From positions 74,667,800-74,731,799 of the forward strand of contig NC_063164.1 of NCBI RefSeq assembly GCF_023159225.1: 64,000 bases of DNA. Reading direction: 5' to 3'. How positions within the stretch are numbered: the first letter of the stretch is position 1; every line of letters begins with the position of its first letter. Positions 57,555 through 64,000 of the stretch are shown here, one piece after another. Source of the stretch: Perognathus longimembris pacificus. Taxonomy: Eukaryota; Chordata; Mammalia; Rodentia; Heteromyidae. Made by a program: the position numbers and the translations under genes. The notes under the pieces were generated by a model. It was not told where the DNA came from. It did no database searches and saw only the letters and a list, made by a program, of their open reading frames with translations.

Positions 57555-58020
57555 CATCTCCATCAAAAGTAGTACACTTACAACTAGAGCTTTTCCTTCT
57601 GCACTTTACCCCTCTAAGTCCTGCTTAATACATACAACTTCCCCAATGCCTGACACCATAGGAAAAGGAGATAACAATATACTTTGTATTTCTCAGGTGA
57701 AAGCAACCTATCTTTAAATGAAATGGGGGAAAATGTACCTAAAGTTAAGATGAGCCAATGAAAATAAAAGGAAAGTGTGAAAAGATAATTTGGAGAAAAG
57801 TAAAAACAACTAGACTATCCAGAATGTTCTTGATATCAACAGTGCTGAAGAAAAATAAAGATCAAAATAATATTGCTTATGACTGATCACTTTATATAAA
57901 AATAGACCCCAAACATTATTGACTTAAAAACTAAACAGAGTTTACCTACCCAGGACAACAACACTACAAATCAATGCAGAAATCACTTACGGACATATTC
58001 AAGAGCCATATTGCCAACAG
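57555..58020. other. Unique DNA
   Basis: No gene or repeat family recognised. Confidence 0.45.
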
Positions 58021-58021
58021 T

Positions 58022-58235
58022 GAGGTGCATGGTTTTGATGTTAGTACCCTCCAAAATTCCTGTTGAAATGAGCTAGTCATTGTAAAGGTATTATGATTAG
58101 GTGAGCTGCCCTAATGAATGAAATAATATGCTTGTCATGGGAATGAATTCATTCTCTCTACTTTCTTTTGGGTGTTGTCTTCTTCCGTGTTATGGTGGAA
58201 CAAGAAGCCAGACATTTATTTCCTGATGCCTTTCT
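58022..58235 (+). mobile_element. Possible MaLR-type LTR remnant
   Basis: The run of landmarks ACCCTCCAAAATTCCTGTTG, AAAGGTATTATGATTAGGTG, CCCTAATGAATG and GTTATGGTGGAACAAGAAGC resembles the well-known mammalian MaLR (MLT1-like) LTR text from memory. It is old and diverged, and the subfamily is not settled. Confidence 0.45.
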
Positions 58236-58269
58236 CTTAGAATACTTAGCCTGTGGTGCTCTGTAGCTC

Positions 58270-58500
58270 TATTCCTTCTTTTTCTTTCTGTCTTCCTTCC
58301 TTCCTTCCTTCCTTCCTTCCTTCCTTCCTTCCTTCCTTCCTTCCTTTCTTTCTTTCTTTCTTTCTCCCTTCCTTCCTTCCTTCCTTCCTTCTTTCCTTCC
58401 TTCCTTCCTCCTCCCCTTTCCCTTCCTTCCTTCCTCTCTTTCTTTCTTTTCCTTTCTTTCTTTTCTCTACTTTTCTTCCTTTCTTTGTTTCTCTCTTTTT
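58270..58500. repeat. (TTCC)n/(TTTC)n pyrimidine tract
   Basis: About 230 bp almost purely C and T on the plus strand, with long pure TTCC runs at about 58293-58344 and shorter TTTC runs after. It has the composition of H-DNA-forming mirror repeats. The long open frames on both strands (127 and 111 codons) are products of the repeat. Confidence 0.97.
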
Positions 58501-58599
58501 TCTCTTAGTAGTCTCCTTGCTTTCTATTTTTGTGCTTCCTTTTTTTCTTCCTGCATTCCTTTCCCTATTCTCTCCAGCCACTCTGTTTTTTTTTTCTTT

Positions 58600-58680
58600 C
58601 TTTTTGTCACTGCTGATATTTGAATCAGGGCCATAAGCTTGCTAGGCAGGTGCTCTATCACTTGATCTATGCCTCTAATC
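58600..58680 (-). mobile_element. ID-like SINE remnant
   Basis: The plus strand reads TTTGAATCAGGGCCATAAGC and TTGCTAGGCAGGTGCTCTAT, the antisense of a decayed ID element like that at 62091-62199. Confidence 0.55.
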
Positions 58681-59590
58681 CATTTTTAATACATTTTTAA
58701 CATACTTTAAAAAAATTCTCATTTTGCCTAAATCTGGCTTTAGACTGTGATCCCCCTCCCTATGGCCTCCAACAGGGCTAACTCCAGACATGAATACACC
58801 ATCTTCAAACTATTTTTGAGATGCATCCTTAATGTTTTTCTCAGGCCTAACTTTAACTGCAAATTCTCCCTATCTCAACCTCCTGAGATACAGGAATGAC
58901 CCACAATAATATGCAACAACCTAAAGTATGTAAATTGTGTTTGCCTAGCTTGCAGTATTTTATTTCAGAAGCACAAGAAGTAGTGATGCAGGAAAGAACT
59001 GATTGTGTTGAAATATTATGAATAATATTAAAATAGGAACATATAAATAATGCAATGGTATTCAATGTTTCCAGATTACGACCTGAACATGTACAGAAAA
59101 TACCTAGTATGCTGCTAGTCAGTTAATTTTGTATAATCAGGCATAGGAATTTACCTCAGTTTTCATAATTCAATGAAAGATAAACAGAGACAAATTTCAT
59201 GAGTACAATGGATTTTGTTTGATTATACACATTACTGTAACTATCCAAAACTAACAGTAGGCCTGGAAAATACCCAGTCCAGGTGAGAAAACTCATACAG
59301 ACAGTGTCCCAGGGTTACACAGCTCTAACACCATACATGCATTTGGACCTAATAAAATCAAGTTTCTATTAGGTAATATTTTGAATAAGGATTAGAAATT
59401 AGAAATAGAAAACAATAAAATGTAGCATTTATTCAGAGGAAAATCTAAGTAGGTCAAGAGGAAAAATAATCTCCATTATGTCTCAGCAATGCTAAATGTG
59501 GAAATCCCCCAAAATGCCATCCATCTCTGTGCAGCTCTGAGTCAATCTCCATGGCATGCATCAAAGATTCCAACAGCTGCAGTATTTTTT
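58681..59590. other. Unique or old-repeat DNA
   Basis: 58850-58900 contains TCTCAACCTCCTGAGATACA, which may be an old antisense B1-like piece. Nothing else recognised and no gene. Confidence 0.4.
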
Positions 59591-59966
59591 CTATTGCTAC
59601 TATAAAAATGGCATACATAGGGGTTATATTTACACAGGTCAGGTAATGAGTATATTTGTTTTTGAACCACTTCCCTCATTTTCTCACAGTTTTTCCCTAA
59701 TGACTTCCCTCCGCCACAAGTTATATAGCTCATTTTCAACATAGGTCCTAGTGAGTATCCTTGCTGCATTTGTTCACCCATTCTCCCACTATTTCTTTGC
59801 TCCTCTTAACTTCCCTCGAACAGATAAACTTCCATATGAGACAAAATGTACAGAAAACAAAAACAGAAACAGAGGAGAAAACAAAGCAAAATAACAAAAA
59901 CCCTCTTGTTTCCATTTCTTGGAGTTTGATAAGCATCCTTACATATGATCATAATTGTTGAAGCTT

Positions 59967-60170
59967 TTTTCTTTTCTTTTTCAAGTCCTGGGGCTTGAAC
60001 ACAGGGCCTGAGCACTGTCCCTGGCTTATATTTTGCTCAAGGCTAGCTCTCTGCCAACTTGAGCCAAAGCGCCACTTCTGGCCTTTTCTATGTATGTGGT
60101 GCTGAGGAATCAAACCTAGGGCTTCATGTATATGAGGCAAGACTTGCCTCTAGGCCATATTCCCAAACCC
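59967..60170 (-). mobile_element. IDL-Geo SINE
   Basis: Antisense Geo (CAAGGCTAGCTCTCTGCCAA, TTGAGCCAAAGCGCC) and antisense IDL (GGAATCAAACCTAGGGCTTC). The flanks TTGAAGCTTTT (about 59958-59968) and TTGAGGCTTTT (about 60174-60184) look like a duplication with one change. Confidence 0.88.
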
Positions 60171-60264
60171 TTATTGAGGCTTTTATGATGCTCTCTTAAG
60201 AATATTCTCCTTCGGTCTCATTGGGTGAATGTCTAGAATACTAATTTATCATGTCCAAGCATAT

Positions 60265-60472
60265 ATATATATTTTTTTTTGGCCAGTCCTGGGCCTTGGA
60301 CTCAGGGCCTGAGCCCTGTCCCTGGCTTCTTCCCGCTCAAGGCTAGCACTCTGCCACTTGAGCCACAGTGCCACTTCTGGCCGTTTTCTGTATATGTGGT
60401 GCTGGGGAATCGAACCTAGGGCCTCGTGTATCCGAGGCAGGCACTCTTGCCACTAGGCTATGTCCCCAGCCC
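60265..60472 (-). mobile_element. IDL-Geo SINE, young
   Basis: Complete, with intact B box complement GGAATCGAACC and retained CpGs (CTTCCCGCTC, CCTCGTGTATCCGAGGC). The 11-bp duplication TCCAAGCATAT lies at 60254-60264 and 60473-60483. Confidence 0.95.
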
Positions 60473-60520
60473 TCCAAGCATATTTATTTTTAACCATGCA
60501 GTATAACAGCTGTGTTGAAG

Positions 60521-60860
60521 AGTTATTGAGGGGATTTAATGATATAAAATGCATGAAAAATCCTATTGTAATATTTGCACAGCAAATCCTTTTTGGAGTT
60601 TAGTTTCTTTACAAAAAAAATCTCCATTATGCGTCTTGTCTAAATAGTAACAATAAAATGAAACCTGAGATTAAAATTATACTGGGAAGTTAGTCTGACA
60701 CTGTAACAAACACAGCAACTATACCACACATAACCAGAGCTAACAATATCACCACAACACATCACTTGCTTATTTAAAACCTCAAAGAAGATACCATTCT
60801 CACACTATTTTAAAAAAATCAATTTTACTCTAATATATATCTTCATGGTGTTATTTTTGT
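60521..60860. other. Unique DNA
   Basis: Nothing recognised; no gene. Confidence 0.45.
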
Positions 60861-60861
60861 T

Positions 60862-61095
60862 TGTTTGTTTTCTGTGCTGGTCCTAAGACTTGACTCAGGT
60901 CCTGGGTGCTGTCTCTGAGCTATTTTTGCTCAAGCCTACCCTTCAGACCACTTGAGCCATAGGTCTATTTCCACATTTTTGGTAGATAATTAGACATACA
61001 CACTTTAATGCCCAGGTAGACTTTGAAGACTTTGAACTACCATCCTTAGATCTCAGCCTCATGAGTAGATAATTTTACATGCATGAGCCACTAGT
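60862..61095 (-). mobile_element. B1-like/Geo dimeric SINE
   Basis: Antisense Geo (TGCTCAAGCCTACCCTTCAG, CCACTTGAGCCATAGGTC), linker TTTGGTAGATAATTAGACAT, antisense B1-like (CCATCCTTAGATCTCAGCCT). A (GTTT)n-like tail starts it. Confidence 0.75.
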
Positions 61096-61611
61096 ATTTG
61101 TGCAAGAAAAGTCAGTGCTAATACATATTCTTTTAAGGTACTGAAAGTGGAAAATATGAAATGATTCTTTATGTACTTGAACAGTTGTAAAGACAGACCA
61201 ATACTAGTATTATCGCAGTATTCATTTGTTTCTTTCACAGGTTCTTTGGGGCATCCGTATATGAAAGACTTCATTACAAGCCACAACAAAACAAAATAAC
61301 ACAAAAGGCTTCCCTCATAGAGTTTGTGTTCTCTTTAATTCAATACCAGAAAACAGTAGAATAATATGAAAAAGACATAAGAATATTAAATATAGAACTA
61401 ATACTTTATGAATGTAACATGAAAGAACAGGCCTCACCAAACAAGCAAAAGCTCAGAAAATATAGCAACATGAGCTTTTTGTTGTTGAAACCAATCAAGA
61501 GGTATCTCCAAATAAACATCTCAGACAGCTAATGATGATTATTTTTATATACTCAATTATGTTTTGAGATACAGTTATATTCAAATATGATTTTAAATAT
61601 AGCTAAATTTT

Positions 61612-61613
<2 letters not shown>
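61096..61613. other. Unique DNA
   Basis: No gene or repeat recognised. Confidence 0.45.

Positions 61614-61652
<39 letters not shown>
61614..61652. repeat. (TG)n microsatellite
   Basis: About 19 uninterrupted TG units next to the tail side of the SINE that follows. Confidence 0.97.
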
Positions 61653-61653
<1 letters not shown>

Positions 61654-61654
61654 A

Positions 61655-61882
61655 CACGCATGCAAGATCTGGGGCTGGAACTCAGAGTCTGGGAACTATC
61701 CCAGAGTTTTTATGCTCAAAGTTAGTGCTATATCACTTGAGCCACAGGTCCATTTCTGGGTTTTCTTTTTTAATTGATTAACTGAAGATGAGAATCATGG
61801 ACTTTCCTGACTGGGTTTGCTTCAAACCAAGATCCTCTGATCTCAGCCTCCTAATTAGAGTTATAGCCAAACTCCCAGGTGC
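61655..61882 (-). mobile_element. B1-like/Geo dimeric SINE
   Basis: Antisense Geo (GCTATATCACTTGAGCCACA), linker AATTGATTAACTGAAGATGA, antisense B1-like (TTGCTTCAAACCAAGATCCT, CTGATCTCAGCCTCC). Confidence 0.78.
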
Positions 61883-62090
61883 TCAAAGATTTTTAGCCCT
61901 TAAGTAAACATCACTTCATCATGTATTCAAGAAATGAAAATATGATTACAGTTGTTTTCTCCTTTTCAAATTTATCATTTTTCTGAATCTATTAACTCTT
62001 CTATATTTAATCTACAGGAAAAGAGTGGAGAAAACAGTCGTGTCTTACCATGTGACATCATTATTCTTGTTCATCTCACAAATGTTTCTT

Positions 62091-62199
62091 TTGTGTGTGT
62101 GTGTGTGTGTGTGTGTTTTCTTTTTTGGTACTGGGGATCAAACCCAGGACGTTGCACTTGCTAGGCAAGCGCTTTGCCACTGAGCTACATCCCAGCCCG
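62091..62199 (-). mobile_element. Monomeric ID element
   Basis: On the minus strand: GGGCTGGGATGTAGCTCAGT, GCTTGCCTAGCAAGTGCAAC and GGGTTTGATCCCCAGTACC, the classic rodent ID structure without a Geo half. The tail is A-rich followed by (AC)n. The perfect 15-bp duplication TCACAAATGTTTCTT lies at 62076-62090 and 62200-62214. Confidence 0.93.
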
Positions 62200-62219
62200 T
62201 CACAAATGTTTCTTAACTT

Positions 62220-62975
62220 TCTGCCAGATGAGAGGTACAGTCCATTCATTGTACCTGTGGTTCAAACTGAATCTCCTAGTTTGCCCACATTTGCCCTCAT
62301 CTTCCCCAATCTGGAATCCTGCTCATGCTTCTCCGCTATTTAGAATGGGGTTCCAGTTACATGAGTCAGGTAATGAGTACATTTCCTATTTGAACAGTGT
62401 CACCTCCTCACTCGTTCTCTCCTAATTTTCCCTTCCTGACTTCCCTTCCCCAAGTTGAATAGTTCATTCCCAACATAGTGTCTAGAGGAGCTCACTGCTG
62501 AATTAGTTCAACCTTTGTTCCACTTTTTCTATGCTTCCACTTTCCCTCAGATAAACTTATATGTACAAGACAAAGGGTACAGAAATTAAAAAAGAAAAAC
62601 AGCGACAGAAGGGAATAAGCTAAAGAAAAAAAAAAAAGGAATAGAAGAAAAGAAAATAAACAGAACCACAAACAGTACATTAAAAAAAAATTCTTGTTTC
62701 CATTTCTTGGAGTTTATTTTGTTAACCATCATATTAGCCCTTGAGATTCTCTCCTAAGAATATCCCTGTTTGGTCTTACTCTGTGAAAGTTTTTACACTT
62801 CAATTATGTCCAGGTGTAATTATTTGTCTTTTACTACCCATTGGCTTTACTTTTAGATTCTAGCTATTACAAATGAGTGAAACCATGCAGCCTATGTTTC
62901 TTTGGATCTAGCTTTGTTCAGTGTAATTTTTCCAAGTCTTTCTATTTCCCTATGAATTTCATATTTGAAGCATCC
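62220..62975 (-). mobile_element. L1 3' end
   Basis: Same antisense L1 text as at 59600-60520 (CAGGTAATGAGTACATTTCC, CCCTCAGATAAACTTATATG, TGTTTCCATTTCTTGGAGTT), continuing into the ORF2 end (TTCTTTGGATCTAGCTTTGT, TTTCCAAGTCTTTCTATTTC). An A/G-rich patch lies at 62585-62660. Confidence 0.75.
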
Positions 62976-63131
62976 TTACCTACTCTCTAAAATCTCAAAA
63001 ACTTATCTGTCAAAGTTGATAGCCTTGCATATCACATTCAATGTACCCTATTAATATTCATTATGTGAGTTTTTCCTGAGCTTATTAAAATTCTAGAAAT
63101 TAGGAAGTTTGTATTATATTCTTACATTCTT
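62976..63131. other. Unique DNA
   Basis: Nothing recognised. Confidence 0.4.
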
Positions 63132-63146
63132 AAGAAGCTTTAATAA

Positions 63147-63351
63147 GGGCTGCGGATATGGCATAGTGGCAAGAGAGCCTGCCTCATATACATGAGTCCC
63201 TGGGTTCGATTCCCTGGCACCACATATACAGAAAATGGCCAGAAGTGGTGCTGTGGCTCAAATGGCAGAGTGCTAGCCTTGAGCAAAAAGAAGCCAGGGA
63301 CAGTGCCCAGGCCCTGAGTCCAAGCCCCAGAACTGGCAAAAAAAAAAAAAA
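63147..63351 (+). mobile_element. IDL-Geo SINE, young
   Basis: Complete dimer: GGGCTGCGGATATGGCATAG, B box GGTTCGATTCC, Geo GGTGCTGTGGCTCAAATGGC, A16 tail. The perfect 15-bp duplication AAGAAGCTTTAATAA lies at 63132-63146 and 63352-63366. Confidence 0.96.
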
Positions 63352-63366
63352 AAAGAAGCTTTAATA

Positions 63367-63590
63367 AAACTAAGAAACTTTAAAATTTATTGTACTTGCC
63401 TCGGCTTGTTCCCTGTGTTCTCTTTAACTTTAGAGTACATTGTTGTACAATTATCCAAGCAATCATGACTTCCCCATAATTTTGCAGTCAGCATTCAGAT
63501 CTGAGAAAGGTAAATAAAATGGAGTATGTAGGCTGAGGACAGATTCTGCCTCCATGGACTGCACTTAATCTATGCTGTTAAAAAGTAAAA
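63367..63590. other. Unique DNA before an L1
   Basis: Nothing recognised; it is the 5' flank of the L1 that begins near 63592. Confidence 0.4.
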
Positions 63591-63591
63591 T

Positions 63592-64000
63592 CAGGAGGAG
63601 AGGAAGATGGCACCATCACAATAGGGAGGCACCCCAACTCGCTCCAACCAAATAGTGAGCTGGGAAATCCAACACCCAATGCCCCATCAAGAAACTGGCA
63701 AACCCAACAACCAGAACAAACAGAGAAACACAGGAAATGAAAAAGAACAAAGAAATAAAAGCCTATAATCTACACAGAGCAAGAAAATCTCTGGAGTACC
63801 CTCCCTACCCCAGCCCGAACAGGGCAAGGTTGGGAAAGCGGCTCTGGTGCCCGAAAACAGGACCGCAGATCATCAGTGACCACAGAAGCAACAGCAGAAA
63901 AGTACCACCATGCATACAGAGACCAAACAGCAGGATTCCACGGGCCCCAGACTGCACAGAGGAGACCAAACCAGATGGCGGCAAAGGACCGGCGGTGCAG
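63592..64000 (+). mobile_element. 5' end of an L1 (5'UTR), cut by the window edge
   Basis: It begins CAGGAGGAGAGGAAGATGGC, which matches the usual mammalian L1 start (GGAGGAG...AAGATGGC, a YY1-type site in other L1s). The following 400 bp is GC-richer with CpGs (GGGAAAGCGGCTC, CCCGAAAACAGGACCGC, AAAGGACCGGCGG), as in L1 5'UTR promoters. Because the 5' end is present, this copy may be full length. The rest lies outside the window. Confidence 0.75.

Larger units (their letters stand above)
59600..60520 (-). mobile_element. L1 3' end interrupted by two IDL-Geo SINEs
   Basis: The antisense reading shares long text with 62360-62975, for example CAGGTAATGAGTATATTTG, TTCCCTCGAACAGATAAACT, TGTTTCCATTTCTTGGAGTT and AAGAATATTCTCC. 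Two SINEs (59967-60170 and 60265-60472) split it. Several short frames here are antisense 3'UTR. Confidence 0.75.

Noticed and set aside
58246..58636. Long open frames on both strands (111 and 127 codons)
   Set aside because: They are translations of a (TTCC)n/(TTTC)n tract, giving only repeated S/F/P/L or K/R/E/G residues. Not a gene.

Overview
The window is nuclear DNA from a mammal and holds no intact host gene that I can support. It is AT-rich, CpG-poor and full of retroelements. The best clue to the host is a dimeric SINE: a tRNA-Ala/ID-like left half joined to a right half that starts near GCTGTGGCTCAAGTGGC. I recognise this as IDL-Geo, described as restricted to geomyoid rodents (kangaroo rats, pocket mice, pocket gophers). 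At least ten IDL-Geo-type copies are present, several with perfect target-site duplications (TSDs), so a heteromyid or geomyid genome is the most likely source.

Layout. 1-8 kb: L1 fragments, a 460-bp AT tract, one young SINE and unique AT-rich DNA. 8.0-10.7 kb (minus): a decayed, intronless retrocopy of the short Mia2/cTAGE5 transcript, whose proline-rich 3' part appears to be present three times in tandem. 11.67-12.26 kb: a probable solo LTR. 12.9-13.6 kb: a 5'-inverted L1. 14-20 kb: mostly unique DNA with a few SINEs. 20.5-26.3 kb: a second 5'-inverted L1, then a 5'-truncated L1 that carries an ERV1-like solo LTR (TGTAAT...ATTACA, 4-bp TSD), a lone IDL monomer and a full IDL-Geo, which together give a readable order of insertion. 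26.9-28.2 kb: old L1 pieces and SINEs. 28.4-35.85 kb (minus): a structurally full-length but inactivated L1 with 5'UTR, ORF1, ORF2 and 3'UTR. 35.85-36.4 kb: a third 5'-inverted L1.

36.6-48.9 kb is the repeat-poor part, with only one recent SINE and two old SINE remnants. It contains a 26-bp-arm palindrome (45.44-45.52 kb) and two stretches (46.3-46.8 and 47.15-47.64 kb) that read like conserved non-coding regulatory DNA, with homeodomain/POU-type motifs, retained CpGs, an E-box/DR4 composite palindrome and three 12-bp tandem TAATTC units. From 49 kb to the end, old L1 3' ends, SINEs, microsatellites and an LTR remnant alternate. The window ends inside the 5' end of a plus-strand L1 that starts near 63.59 kb.

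No genes cooperate here. The biological content is a history of retrotransposition plus candidate distal regulatory DNA. I found no sign of a new multi-gene system. The more unusual items are the triplicated tail of the Ctage5-like retrocopy, two SINE architectures that share one 3' module, the palindrome and the candidate regulatory islands.
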